This document shows, piece by piece, positions 54,804 to 64,000 of a stretch of 64,000 nt of DNA. The position numbers and the translations under genes are program-made. The notes under the pieces were generated by a model. It saw only the letters and a list, made by a program, of their open reading frames with translations, was not told the origin of the DNA and did not search any database. Position 1 is the stretch's first letter. Each line of letters begins with the position of its first letter. Origin of the DNA: Thiotrichaceae bacterium (GTDB lineage: Bacteria; Pseudomonadota; Gammaproteobacteria; SZUA-140); the NCBI GenBank assembly GCA_002401765.2, contig NVTY02000009.1, forward strand, positions 6,240-70,239, given 5' to 3'.

Positions 54804-55916
54804 TTAACAGCCATTATTATCCGCTCCAACCCCGTAGTCCTTGATCTGCGATACGTCACAGAACGAGGCGTACTCAACGGCAAACTGATCAAAACTATCG
54901 TCGAAATAAGTGTATGTGCCTCGGTCATAAGTGCTGGGGTTAACCCAGCCGCTGTCGCTGGCGAAACCTGTGCCAGCGGTAAAAGTGTAGCGCCCTGCGG
55001 TGGGGGCGGCATTCCCCGCTTCGGAGTCTGTACTCATGTCAAAATTACCGACAGCGGCTGTTCCGCTTAACGTGAGGGTGTTCACCAACACGCCACTCGC
55101 GCCGGTGTCGTTACTGACGGTGAGAGGGCTACCGTCGTCGCTATAGCTAATCGCGCTCATGTCTGCAATGAAAACCATATCGAGATCGCCTCGATTCTCA
55201 TCAACTAATGATAGCGTTTGAATGATTTTGGGTTTCAGGGCATTAATATCGGTACCGATATAGTTAAAGGCGGTCTTGTTAAATTCTTGGTAGAAAACAC
55301 CTTTACTGCCATTCGTATTCGGGTTAGCGCTGGCGTCGCTTTGGAGCACCTGTTTCATCAGTACACGCACGGGGTTACCGGTACCAGCACCGGTAAAGGT
55401 GTTGTTGTTGAGCTTCCCGAGGGGGTCGGAGCCATTCCCTAAATCGGGATTAAGACCATCGCCGAACCCTAGATGACCACCTGAGTCCGAGGGGGCATCC
55501 GGATCGCCGTCATCCCAGCTAAAGTTGTTTTGGCTGGCGAGGATATAGACCTCCTGGGTAAAACCTTCGCCGGGCAGGCCAATGACCATATGAAAGTAGC
55601 GGTTCCCCAGGTCGTCCGAAACCATTTCGTTGATCCAGGGCTGGTTGCCATTATCGGCATTATTGACATCATCGCCATCGCAGGCTTCCTGGTTGACCTG
55701 GCTCCTGCCGCTACCGCAGACCATGGGAAAAACATCGTTAAAGTCGTTGACGACGTTCATGGTGCTGTCGCGCCCCATGTCGAACTCAAAGTCCACCGCG
55801 TGGGCACTGGGCAGCGTTACGGCACACAGGGCCGCAAGGATCATACTGGCACACAGGCAACGTTGCAGCTGATAGTTGAGAGGTCGAATGGGAAATATGG
55901 CATGAGAGTGGTTCAT
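54804..55916 (-). CDS. Secreted protein of an unrecognised family (paralogue 1)
   Basis: 370 residues with a long signal peptide ending AHA. The mature protein is Asp/Asn/Gly-rich, with no obvious catalytic motif. Blocks YFHMVIGLPGEGFTQEVYI, FTGAGTGNP, FNKTAFNYIG and VLVNTLTL are shared with the protein at 60683, and the C-terminal FAVEYASFCDVSQ matches the fragment at 63804. It could belong to the choice-of-anchor type of exported proteins, but this is unconfirmed. Likely a T2SS substrate or surface protein by context. Confidence 0.7.
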   Translation of the reverse strand: MNHSHAIFPIRPLNYQLQRCLCASMILAALCAVTLPSAHAVDFEFDMGRDSTMNVVNDFNDVFPMVCGSGRSQVNQEACDGDDVNNADNGNQPWINEMVSDDLGNRYFHMVIGLPGEGFTQEVYILASQNNFSWDDGDPDAPSDSGGHLGFGDGLNPDLGNGSDPLGKLNNNTFTGAGTGNPVRVLMKQVLQSDASANPNTNGSKGVFYQEFNKTAFNYIGTDINALKPKIIQTLSLVDENRGDLDMVFIADMSAISYSDDGSPLTVSNDTGASGVLVNTLTLSGTAAVGNFDMSTDSEAGNAAPTAGRYTFTAGTGFASDSGWVNPSTYDRGTYTYFDDSFDQFAVEYASFCDVSQIKDYGVGADNNGC

Positions 55917-56272
55917 ATGCTACCTACACTTTTTGGGGAACTGCCGCCGCATATACCGCTTTATTCCTGGCAGCGTTCCTCTGGTGACTCCATGGAGTGA
56001 TACAACAGACGCTATTCCGGCGCTGTTTAGCTGCGGTACGACAAAAACCATACTATGGAAGTACCTTACTCAATATGTCGGCTGGTAGCCAAAATTCTTG
56101 AGGATGTGTGGGTGCCATAGAGTGGCGCCATGCTCTAGCTGCTGAAGCCCGTTTCTGGCGCAAAAAACGAGTATATAGATGGAAACGCAGCGATTATCAT
56201 CTGATCTGCAAGAGCCTGGGGTCAGAACTCTGAAACGTTAACGCCTAATTTAGGCAGCATTGATGTGAAATT
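55917..56272. other. Intergenic, no gene seen
   Basis: It includes a palindrome CTCCATGGAG near 55988 followed by TGATACAAC; a similar CATGGAGTCATACAA lies at about 60491, upstream of the second paralogue. It probably holds the promoter of paralogue 1. Confidence 0.35.
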
Positions 56273-58236
56273 TTACTGCGCGCCATTGAAATAGCTTTCA
56301 GCCAGTGCAAAGGCTTTTACCACCACTTTTTCACCTATCAGGTGACCAGGGATATCATCTGCCGGTGGATGAATGCCACCCCAGATACGAGACAGGCTGG
56401 TCTGATCTGAAGCGTCGCGATAGGTTGCCCATTGCAGCGTGATATCAACACTTGGCCCCTCTTCAAACACCAAAAACTCATTTTTCCTGGCAACAAACTC
56501 ACCCATGCCGCCGGGGAAAAATGGATCGCCCGTTAACGATGTTAACACCTCAGCTGCGGCGCGCGAAAATGTTGAGTGCCCGGAAACGTAACCAGCAAAA
56601 GGAGGCGTGACAAAGGTGGGCCGCTGATAAGGCCACCAGTTCTCAGCCAGTATCCAGTCCACATCCGCCACATCACTGTTTGGGTTGCTGATATAGTCAG
56701 GTCCACGCCACGTGTACAATTTTATTTTATTGAGGTGCTCATTGCTGACACCGACCAGAGGATCACCTGGCCCTACCAGCTCAATAAAACCGGGGACTAA
56801 CGGAATGCCACCCACAGAATAATTAGCCTGCCCCGAATCACTACTCTGCCCAAGGTCCGCCATCGCACGAATGGCAGAGATGGGACGAATATAATCGTAC
56901 CAGCCTTTAAGCCCCCAGGCGGCAATTGCGGAATCATGCATGGCACCACCGAGGGCAAAGTAGGCCTTTACATCCCACTCAAGTTTACCCAGCAACGGTC
57001 CCTGGCCCTTAAATTTTCTCTCCAGCTCAGGCTGATCATTGACCTCGTTCAGAATCACAAACCAGTGCCCCGCTGGTGTCTCTGATGTCGGCCCATCGGC
57101 CCAATACTCCGCCAGCACACGGGTAAAATCACCCCTGGGCACTATATTAGACGCATATGGCAAGCCAGTATTCAGATTAACGATGTGACCCGTGCCCGGG
57201 TCTCCACCGTTGAGATCATCATAAAAACCACGGAAATCGGCAAATATCTGCGGAAAAGATTGCACATTGCCAAACGAGCCGGGTGATATATCCCACATCA
57301 CATTGTCGCTCGGATCAAGGTGAGAGGCCCAGATTAGACCATTGAAAAGCCCCACTGATACTCATCTGATAACCCACCACCCGTGCCAACATCTATCGCT
57401 GGCGGTGCCCCCGGATCATGATAAACCCAATAATCATAACCACTGCGTTAGATTGTCCGGTCAACAGCGGTTAAAGCAAAAGGAGAAACCCGTCCCCACT
57501 CGGCCCCCAGAAACTCCAGCGCAGATCCAGGCAGGGTATTTCCAGACTGATCGATAAACGATGCCAGCGATAAGGGTTGCCAACGGTTTAAGTCGATGAT
57601 GTCCGGATTCCCTGGAGAAGTGGGCGCCAGTGGATCATTCACGGGTCGGTAAGCGTTATTAACATAAAAGCGCTGTTCGTTCGCGCCATCCTGCAAGCCA
57701 TAAGCAATCACGCATTGGGCAGTGTAATTACCAAGCGCAGCGGCCGAACCACTCGTATAATCGGTAGTGGTGATGGCCGCGTTATAACCAAGATTTGCCA
57801 GCAACGCATTAAATGCCGCCTGTGTCAGTGAGACACTGGGGGAGTTTTTAAAGCGATGTGTCAATAAGCGATAAGCTGCAAAACTGATGGCCTCACGTCG
57901 TACACTTTCTTTATTCTCACCGAATGGGACATTAGTGCTATTAAACGCGCAATAATAGCCATCAACTGTTTTGCCGAGCAAATACGTAGACGCCACACCA
58001 TCAAAAACTGCCCAGGCATCATACATCGCCATTGAAGTATGAAAAAGATTACGTGAGTGAACCGTAGGCCTGGCGAGATCCACTCTGATCGCAGCCAACA
58101 ACGCCTCATTCCATTGCCGTGCAACGGAGGGCGTATTATCACTTCCTGAACGATCAGAATGACAACCGGTGAAGAGAAATATGAGCGCAACCAGCACCGC
58201 CCAGCCTTTTCTTTGTGAAAAAAGTGATGTCTTCAA
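56273..58236 (-). pseudogene. Vanadium-dependent haloperoxidase-like lipoprotein, broken
   Basis: PAP2/haloperoxidase-fold protein. The N-terminal part (58236 to 57448) has a signal peptide with lipobox FTGC. An in-frame TAA (57448-57450) interrupts it, yet family-like sequence continues in the same frame (YDYWVYHDPGAPPAIDVGTG; DEYQWGFSMV). A one-base deletion near 57336 then shifts to WASHLDPSDNVMWDISPG. The second part (57355 to 56273) keeps the vanadate/phosphate site: K-x6-RP (KGWYDYIRP), SGH (VSGHS) and SR-x3-G-x-H (SRIWGGIH). Two independent lesions suggest a pseudogene. Confidence 0.85.
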
Positions 58237-58739
58237 TATTCTGCCATCTGTATTTAACAGTAAAACTCAGCCACGGGAATGCATATTACCGGCATAGAGC
58301 AGTATTAACGTTGACAGAACCAGCCCTGCAAATGACTGGCAGATTCAACCCTAAAGTGCATAGCCACCTAAGCTGCGATGGCAGCCATATGTTTCGCCCG
58401 CTGGCGGTCATAAGCGAGGCGAGGGCCGCTAGTCGCCCACGCCGCCTGCCCTTTCGTAATGATGAGCGCTGCAAATGACGTAGATATGCAGGAGCGGCTT
58501 TAGTGGGTGTCGAGCCGGCCCGGGCAAAAGGAATCTGCTGTCGCGTAAGTGAGTGAATGATTGGCATGGACGCCAAATAATGTTTAGCGAAGTAGCGACA
58601 CAATCGATTAGATGTGCCATCCATGCACAAAAACACTAACAAATAACGTCTCCGTTTCATCTAATCTGGGGGCGGGGGGATCAAGCGCAGATGAGATTAG
58701 CCAGCCCCTGACAACAATGCCATTTGAGCGGTTTGAACG
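58237..58739. other. Intergenic, no gene seen
   Basis: A 124-codon minus-strand frame (58286-58660) has no recognisable family and skewed Arg/Leu content. A G-rich run lies at about 58669-58679. Possibly decayed sequence of the island. Confidence 0.4.
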
Positions 58740-60269
58740 TCATACCCACCTCTTTGCGGCAGGCGGCTGATTCGAAAAAACGTTGCGTAGTGTCAAGCCA
58801 GCGAGTGCAATAATGATCATCAATAAGTCAATGAAAGCAAATGCGCCCGTGCCATCGCTTACCGTACCATCATCGTCCCCACTAACTGGCGGATTAGCGA
58901 CAGGCAGCACAATGGATTGTAAAAATATCTCTTTATTGCCATCTGCGTTCCCACCGGTGAAATCAGCCTTTGAGTGATAGACCACCTGCGTGCCATCGGC
59001 CGAGATGCGAGTTCTGATGCGGCCACTCTTCTGCACGCTGTCATCAGTGACCTGCGACAACCAGGCCCCATCTGTACTGGAGGCAAACAGTTCGTTTCCC
59101 AGATCGAGGTTATTACCCGCCACCAGATCGGCCTTCGCAGTGAACATCACTGCTGTACCATCGGCGGAAATACTGGGCATACGAGCATCGTGCTTGATAT
59201 CATTGACAAAGGTCAATTGCGTCAGGTTAGTACCATCGCTCTTGACTACAAAGATTACGTCAGCCAGCGTCGGGTTAGTCCCCAGCGGGTTGATACAAGC
59301 AGCAAATGCTACCCAGGTGCCATCCGCAGAGATGCTGGCTTCGAATGCATCCTCGGCTAGAATATGCGCCGGGTCATCAATGTCCGTATCGCTCAATTGC
59401 CGGGTATAAGCGCTGCGGCTGCTGGGGAGTGCGCCGTTTGCCAGATAAGCCGTGAGATCAAACACAAAGATTTCGTTACTGAAGTCATCATTGAGCGGCG
59501 GTGTTAGGTCAATAAAAGAATCAAAGGCGATCTTGCTGCCATCGGCTGAAATCGACGCGGCACGTGACGCATCATCGCGTTTGCCAGCGATCTTTGGCGC
59601 GCCTTCCGTAATCTGCATCAATCCCGAGCCATCGGCATTAACAACGAAGAGTTCTACCGTGCCATCTGCATTTTCATCGAGCAGATCCTGGCTTGATTGA
59701 AACACGACGGTATTACCGTCGTCCGTGATATCGGGGTTGGTAGAATCCCCACCTCGGCCACGCGTCAGCTGTCTGAGCCCGGTGCCATCGCTATTCATGA
59801 TGAAAATCTGGGAGTAGCGGACAGTCTTTGTGTCCTCAAATATTGTGCCGGGATAAATAATGACTTCTTCTGGTGGATTTTCGTCATTGATGAGGTTAGC
59901 GTCGGACTCGAAAACAACGACACTGCCATCGGTCGATAAACGGGGGTTTCGCGAATCGCCCGCTACAGCGCTTGTCAATTGGCGCAGGTCGGTGCCATCG
60001 CTCTTGATGATAAAAATAGTATCAACGTTCGAGGTGTTCCCGTCCGTGACCAGGTCGGCGTTGGAATAGAACGCCACCGTTGAGCCATCAGCGGAAATAT
60101 CAGGATATGAGGAATCGACTATGGGGCCAGTATTGCTATCCTGGGCGGCGGTGAGCTGCACCATCGAACTCGACACCACTGCGGCCTGCGCCGGGAGCGC
60201 CAGTAAACCGGATAAAAAAATCAAACATGCCGAGGTGTTAATAAATGTTTTGTAATTCATATTGTTCAT
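58740..60269 (-). CDS. Secreted TolB-like beta-propeller protein with C-terminal anchor
   Basis: 509 residues: signal peptide ending AQAA, about seven PD40/WD40-like repeats of the form SADGxxVAFxSxADL (first ones SADGSTVAFYSNADL, STDGSVVVFESDANL), then DDDGTVSDGTG, a hydrophobic helix (FIDLLMIIIALAGLTL) and a short Arg/Lys tail. The C-terminal layout resembles sorting tails processed at the cell surface in T2SS-bearing bacteria. Function unknown; such propellers usually bind proteins or polymers. Confidence 0.8.
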   Translation of the reverse strand: MNNMNYKTFINTSACLIFLSGLLALPAQAAVVSSSMVQLTAAQDSNTGPIVDSSYPDISADGSTVAFYSNADLVTDGNTSNVDTIFIIKSDGTDLRQLTSAVAGDSRNPRLSTDGSVVVFESDANLINDENPPEEVIIYPGTIFEDTKTVRYSQIFIMNSDGTGLRQLTRGRGGDSTNPDITDDGNTVVFQSSQDLLDENADGTVELFVVNADGSGLMQITEGAPKIAGKRDDASRAASISADGSKIAFDSFIDLTPPLNDDFSNEIFVFDLTAYLANGALPSSRSAYTRQLSDTDIDDPAHILAEDAFEASISADGTWVAFAACINPLGTNPTLADVIFVVKSDGTNLTQLTFVNDIKHDARMPSISADGTAVMFTAKADLVAGNNLDLGNELFASSTDGAWLSQVTDDSVQKSGRIRTRISADGTQVVYHSKADFTGGNADGNKEIFLQSIVLPVANPPVSGDDDGTVSDGTGAFAFIDLLMIIIALAGLTLRNVFSNQPPAAKRWV

Positions 60270-60682
60270 TTTTCCAAATTTTTAAGGACATTACCACTCA
60301 TTCTAAGTTGTCAATGCTTTCATAAAGAGTACGCGCAGTCCTTATTCCCTGGCGGCATGTACAACGCCAGCGCTACTTAGCGCATGATGAAACATTCAGG
60401 TGGCGGGAACGTACCATAATTGACGATAATCAGCAATGATCAACGAGTGTTTTATAGGGCAATCAAGCGATATTGTAGTGGTGGCTCTAGCATGGAGTCA
60501 TACAATGAAATAGTTGATTCTGCATTTTAATTGGAATATAGTGGTTGCCTGTCTTTACTTGCATAGGCGACGGGTTCCAAAGGATCGATTCCCGTCTGTA
60601 AAATAAGCTTGAAGTTCAGCCTTATATACCTGATAAATTGGGGGCTATTCTTCAACATTTTAGTGTATTGATGGGAGGGTAG
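60270..60682. other. Intergenic, no gene seen
   Basis: It holds the divergent promoters of the propeller gene and paralogue 2. The motif CATGGAGTCATACAA (about 60491) resembles one upstream of paralogue 1. Confidence 0.35.
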
Positions 60683-61663
60683 ATGTTCGACAAACGATGT
60701 AACTATCGCATGCACATGCTAGCAATCCTTGCTATAGCCTTCTGTACTTCAATGTTTAACAGCAGCGCGGTTGTCTATGCTGCCACAGGCAACTTTTTTC
60801 TTGATTTCCAGCCTAATCCGGGCGATCGTATAGAAGAACCTGAATGGCTGAATTTTAGCTGTAATCGTGGTGGTGGTGGTGGTAGCTTCGAGGACTGTGA
60901 TGAAAACGACGAGCTCCGAGATGACAATGGGCGTGACCCAACCGCATTTCTGATGGAGCAGCTACGTGGCGATGTCCGTGGTGAGGCATATTACCATGTC
61001 ATTATCGGCTTGCCTGGCGATGATTTCGTACAGGAAAGCTATATCAAAATCAACCCTAGCTTTGGAGGCCGCGACGGCGACGACGACGATATTGGACCAG
61101 TGTCCGACAGCCTTGGAGAGAGCAGAGATATTACCGACGGGAGGAATAATGCCTACGACCCGCGCGGCCCAGCAGTTTTTTCCGGCAGCGGCACCGCCAA
61201 CCCTAAAAGCACACTGTTCCGACAAATACTAACCGACGCCTCTGGCGGCATGAGACAAGATTTCATCAAGGCAGAATTCAACCAGAAACATCTACTGAAC
61301 TTTACACTCGATGCGGAGTTGGTGGATATTGATTTCAGGCTGGATATGACCAACAGCACATTTGATGACCCCAACACTGCGGGTAACATGGTAAACACCC
61401 TTCTTATCACTGACCCCCAATTCATTGGTATCCCTGACTTAGAAAGCGACTTTCCATCAACAGCAGTACCTGCTTCGAATCAATTTGATAGCACCATTGA
61501 TGGTGACCTGGTTGATGTTACTGGCGGTAAATACCGCTATGTGAGCCACGGCATCTACGAAGGTGACGGTGCGGGGTTTGATATTTTCGCAGCTGACTGG
61601 GACGATTTCTTTGATCCTGCTCAAAATGTGGGTTACTTGTACGGTGGCAGCGACGACGACTAA
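60683..61663 (+). CDS. Secreted protein of an unrecognised family (paralogue 2)
   Basis: 326 residues with a signal peptide (LAILAIAFCTSMFNSSAVVYA) abbreviated here to its position, residues 13-33. Mature part is very acidic (EDCDENDELRDD; GRDGDDDDIG; GGSDDD at the end). Blocks YYHVIIGLPGDDFVQESYI, FSGSGTANP, FIKAEFNQKHL and NMVNTLLI match the protein at 54804, so the two are diverged paralogues on opposite strands. Function unknown. Confidence 0.7.
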   Translation: MFDKRCNYRMHMLAILAIAFCTSMFNSSAVVYAATGNFFLDFQPNPGDRIEEPEWLNFSCNRGGGGGSFEDCDENDELRDDNGRDPTAFLMEQLRGDVRGEAYYHVIIGLPGDDFVQESYIKINPSFGGRDGDDDDIGPVSDSLGESRDITDGRNNAYDPRGPAVFSGSGTANPKSTLFRQILTDASGGMRQDFIKAEFNQKHLLNFTLDAELVDIDFRLDMTNSTFDDPNTAGNMVNTLLITDPQFIGIPDLESDFPSTAVPASNQFDSTIDGDLVDVTGGKYRYVSHGIYEGDGAGFDIFAADWDDFFDPAQNVGYLYGGSDDD

Positions 61664-61717
61664 AAAGGCGACCGTTAGTCGCTAAGTGTCTATCGAGACA
61701 GCCATCATAAGGCTTGC

Positions 61718-61809
61718 GCCGTGGCAGTTATCTGCGCGGCTTCCACTACGCCTTTATCGAGATGTTTGCGCCGCATCTGGATCGCAAGGCGGTTGATGCG
61801 GCGATGTAG
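61718..61809 (+). repeat. Right copy of the direct repeat: cysB 3' remnant
   Basis: Translates as GLRRGSYLRGFHYAFIEM and onward to the same terminal residues and TAG (61807-61809) as the cysB-like gene. The frame is open only from about 61711. It marks the far end of the island and sits 50 bases from the convergent SGNH gene. Confidence 0.9.
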
Positions 61810-61858
61810 CGAAATTCTCATAATAGCGTTCACCGCAGCGCTGCCCGCTTATAATTAG

Positions 61859-63769
61859 TCACTTCAGGTCATTAATCAGCTTTTCGAGTCGGGGTATCCC
61901 AACGTAGTCGTGTTGCATCGCTTGCAGCCGTAGCAGGGTTTCACGGGCATGTTGTTCATGGCCGTTGAGTGCGTAGGCCCCGCCGAGCAAATAGACTAGG
62001 TGAACGTCTTTTGAAAGCTGTTTTTCAGCCGCCTCAAGATAAGGTAACGCAGCATCGAATCTACGAGAGAGCAGCATGATCTGCCCGGCCCACTTGTTAC
62101 CGAGCCCACTGCTTTTTAAACTGAGCGACTGTTTAATAAGTACCAATGCACGCTCGAAATGTTGCTGTTTCATTTGGCCTCTGGCCGCAAGAAGGTAGCG
62201 GCTGGCATCGTAGGGGGCGGCCTTGATCAGTGCCTGGTATTCACGAAATGCCAGTTCGTGCTCTCCCCGTGTTTTGTAATATTTAGCCATTTCAAGGTGT
62301 GCCTGAAAAAAACTAAATTCCTTTTTTTCTAGCCGGTAGGCAACTTCCTCGGCATAAGTGGCGGGCTGGAAATTAGCAAAACCGCTTCCTGGTGCTGATG
62401 GCGCGGTGAATGGCCAGTGGTCCATTAATTTCACGGTGCGCAACATGCCGATCGCGCGGTCGAGATCGGTCACCGGCCAGCTTGCCGCATAGTCGGTTGC
62501 CGGTTTTATCCGCTCTGTTGGCCACTCTTTAACGATAAAGCCATGCTGTTGCATGCTGTCGAAGAACGCATTCGCAATTAATGCATAACCTTCGACAGTG
62601 GGGTGAAGATGCTCCAACATTAAATCAGCACCCATCAGGCCGTTCGGCGATGCCTTTTCAAAATAGGACTGCATCGGCACCACTGGTACCTTAAACGCTG
62701 CGGCGGTCTTTCGAATGGTTTGATTAAATGCTTCAGGGGCGCGGAAGCGCAGCGCATCCAGGTCTTTGGCGCGGTAATAGGCCTCACGTGCAAGCGCGTA
62801 TTGACCTTCCGCCTCCAGCAGGCGTGCTTGCTGAAAAACAGTATCGGCAGATGGGAAGTCGTCCGTTGCGACCGAAACAAATGGCGCGTGATCGCGTGCG
62901 TTACTGACGAGCTCACTCATCATAACGGGGATGCCCGCGGTCTGCGCACGCTCGAGAATCTCGTTTAGGTTCTGCTGATAGTGCTGTTTGGCGCGGTGAT
63001 ACGTTGCACTGTCGTAGGGTATTTGATCGCCAATCATCTTGCCCATCAGGGTGGTATGCTCGTTGTGCTGCGCTGTTTTCGACTCCAGTGTGGCGACACG
63101 GTGCTGGAGAGCGTTGGTGATATCGCGAAGCCACTGCACCGTCTTAAGGCGTAGCAGCGCCAGATAACCCTTGATGATCCAGCGTACCTGCCCCAGTGAT
63201 TCGGTTGAAGCGGCACCCAGCGCACCATAGAATTCATTGTGCCCGGCGTAGATCAGAATGGCATCGGGCTCCTGTTCAAGCACCTCATCGATAAAATCAA
63301 GCAGGCTGTGTGTGTTTAATGCAGCGATGCCAGTGTTGATTACTTCAATCTGTTTTTCGGGGAAGGTATCGGTGAGACGTTGGTTGAGCAGACGTGAAGA
63401 TAAGACATTGTTAGGGTAGGGCCAGCCGGCAACCGTCGAGCCGCCCAGCATGAAGATGCGATAACCGTTGGCAGGTTTTGTTTTCAGAAAATGGGTGTTG
63501 ACAGGGCGCGGTAGTTGTTCAACTTTCGTAAAGTAGCGTTTGGCAACATCGCGGTTAACCACCCGATATTCCGCATCTGCGAAATTGCTCGGTGCCGGGA
63601 TAAACAGCTTTAGGTTATCGCCATATTCAAAAAACCGCAGGCCACCTTCCAGCGCGGCAAAGAAAAGCAGTGGAACGGCCAGCACCACTATGCGGAAGAG
63701 ACGCTCTTTTTTTTTGCTGGGCGTTATTTTTATCACCGTTGCTGCTAAAGTGGTTATGGTTTCATGCAT
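61859..63769 (-). CDS. SGNH/GDSL hydrolase-like protein with TPR C-terminus
   Basis: 636 residues: an N-terminal membrane helix (about 24-42), an SGNH domain with block I MLGGSTVAGW, block II-like NTGIAALNT, block III IYAGHNEFYG and the catalytic His region EHLHPTVEGY, then tetratricopeptide-like helices from about 480 (LAFREYQALIKAAPYDASRY). Related proteins act as esterases or acyl-transfer enzymes on exported polymers. It may be the original downstream neighbour of the cysB-like gene before island insertion. Confidence 0.88.
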   Translation of the reverse strand: MHETITTLAATVIKITPSKKKERLFRIVVLAVPLLFFAALEGGLRFFEYGDNLKLFIPAPSNFADAEYRVVNRDVAKRYFTKVEQLPRPVNTHFLKTKPANGYRIFMLGGSTVAGWPYPNNVLSSRLLNQRLTDTFPEKQIEVINTGIAALNTHSLLDFIDEVLEQEPDAILIYAGHNEFYGALGAASTESLGQVRWIIKGYLALLRLKTVQWLRDITNALQHRVATLESKTAQHNEHTTLMGKMIGDQIPYDSATYHRAKQHYQQNLNEILERAQTAGIPVMMSELVSNARDHAPFVSVATDDFPSADTVFQQARLLEAEGQYALAREAYYRAKDLDALRFRAPEAFNQTIRKTAAAFKVPVVPMQSYFEKASPNGLMGADLMLEHLHPTVEGYALIANAFFDSMQQHGFIVKEWPTERIKPATDYAASWPVTDLDRAIGMLRTVKLMDHWPFTAPSAPGSGFANFQPATYAEEVAYRLEKKEFSFFQAHLEMAKYYKTRGEHELAFREYQALIKAAPYDASRYLLAARGQMKQQHFERALVLIKQSLSLKSSGLGNKWAGQIMLLSRRFDAALPYLEAAEKQLSKDVHLVYLLGGAYALNGHEQHARETLLRLQAMQHDYVGIPRLEKLINDLK

Positions 63770-63803
63770 ATGCTATGCAAGATTATTGTCGTGGATGTTA
63801 GGT

Positions 63804-64000
63804 TTACCAGCCCCAGCCGCCAGAACCACTTGATCCGCCAGTGGTATTGCCGCCCTCGCAGTAATCAGCCCCACCGGATCCCCAGCCACCAGTAGAGGCA
63901 TCGCTGGCATTAAGGTTCTGAGTTGGATTGCAAAATGAGGCCCAGTTGATGCCGCTAAGATTGAAATCACTGCCGTCGATATAGTCGTATGACCCCGAGC
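63804..64000 (-). CDS. Third paralogue of the secreted family (3' end only)
   Basis: The minus-strand frame open at the window edge ends at TAA 63804-63806. GSYDYIDGSDFNLSGINWAS and then FCNPTQNLN match the C-terminal YTYFDDSFDQFAVEYASFCD of the protein at 54804. It continues into a Gly/Ser/Trp-rich tail (GGWGSGGADYCEGG; GGSSGSGGWGW). It lies directly upstream of the SGNH gene on the same strand, outside the island repeat. Confidence 0.65.
   Translation of the reverse strand, partial: SGSYDYIDGSDFNLSGINWASFCNPTQNLNASDASTGGWGSGGADYCEGGNTTGGSSGSGGWGW

Noticed and set aside
55530..56000. 156-codon plus-strand ORF
   Set aside because: Mostly antisense to the signal peptide and N-terminus of paralogue 1; no ribosome site or family resemblance.
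58740..60269. Periodic DNA similarity suggesting a tandem repeat or CRISPR array
   Set aside because: The periodicity comes from codons for SADG-type beta-propeller repeats; spacers are not unique and repeats are not exact.

Overview
The window looks like a chromosomal segment of a gammaproteobacterium, probably an autotrophic, sulfur-oxidising type. It carries phosphoribulokinase (Calvin cycle), an APS-reductase-type CysH, a pseudoazurin, a complete type II secretion operon (gspC to gspN), a TRAP transporter, and Mpl, UbiX and DsbA. The neighbouring engB and polA also fit this group. No tRNA, rRNA or CRISPR array was recognised. The organism assignment is inferred from gene content only. Layout: 1-801 phosphoribulokinase, leaving the window at its 3' end. 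1161-4575 holds a lipoprotein, a membrane zinc peptidase and an unusual two-gene module: a MotA/TolQ/ExbB-like channel followed by a protein that joins an ExbD/MotB-like transmembrane helix to a von Willebrand factor A domain. 4679-7644 is an AT-rich restriction-modification cassette (PLD-type nuclease, Eco57I-like methyltransferase, ribbon-helix-helix-like protein); both enzyme genes carry frameshifts. 8362-12163 contains a fructosamine-kinase-like gene, mpl and ubiX. 12669-17139 (minus strand) is a LytS/LytR-type two-component system, an Nramp-like transporter and a lipoprotein. 17469-22484 holds pseudoazurin and a MoxR/DUF58/transglutaminase/cNMP-binding operon. 22641-29769 holds an EEP-family protein, dsbA, a cNMP-binding protein, engB, a candidate small RNA at the Spot 42/ErsA position, polA, a LOG-family protein and a DUF2782 protein. 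30250-41756 is the T2SS operon. 41765-49586 holds TRAP permeases, two GGDEF proteins, a small barrel protein and exported proteins. 49656-54702 is assimilatory sulfur metabolism (TSUP exporter, sulfite reductase fused to a TusA-like domain, APS reductase, divergent CysB-like regulator). 54703-61717 is a second island of secreted proteins (two paralogues of an unrecognised family, a broken vanadium-haloperoxidase-like gene, a beta-propeller protein). 61859-64000 holds an SGNH-hydrolase/TPR protein and the 3' end of a third paralogue. The most striking structure is that two accessory blocks share one insertion architecture. Each begins just after the stop codon of a protein-coding gene (the VWA gene; the cysB-like gene) and ends at a second, diverged, partial copy of that gene's 3' end. 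Three frameshifts or terminal lesions and one nonsense mutation were seen, and all lie inside these two blocks, which argues for decay after acquisition. The other leading observations are the ExbB plus VWA motor-like pair and the polA-engB small RNA candidate with two CCUCCC loops. All alignments described here were made by eye.
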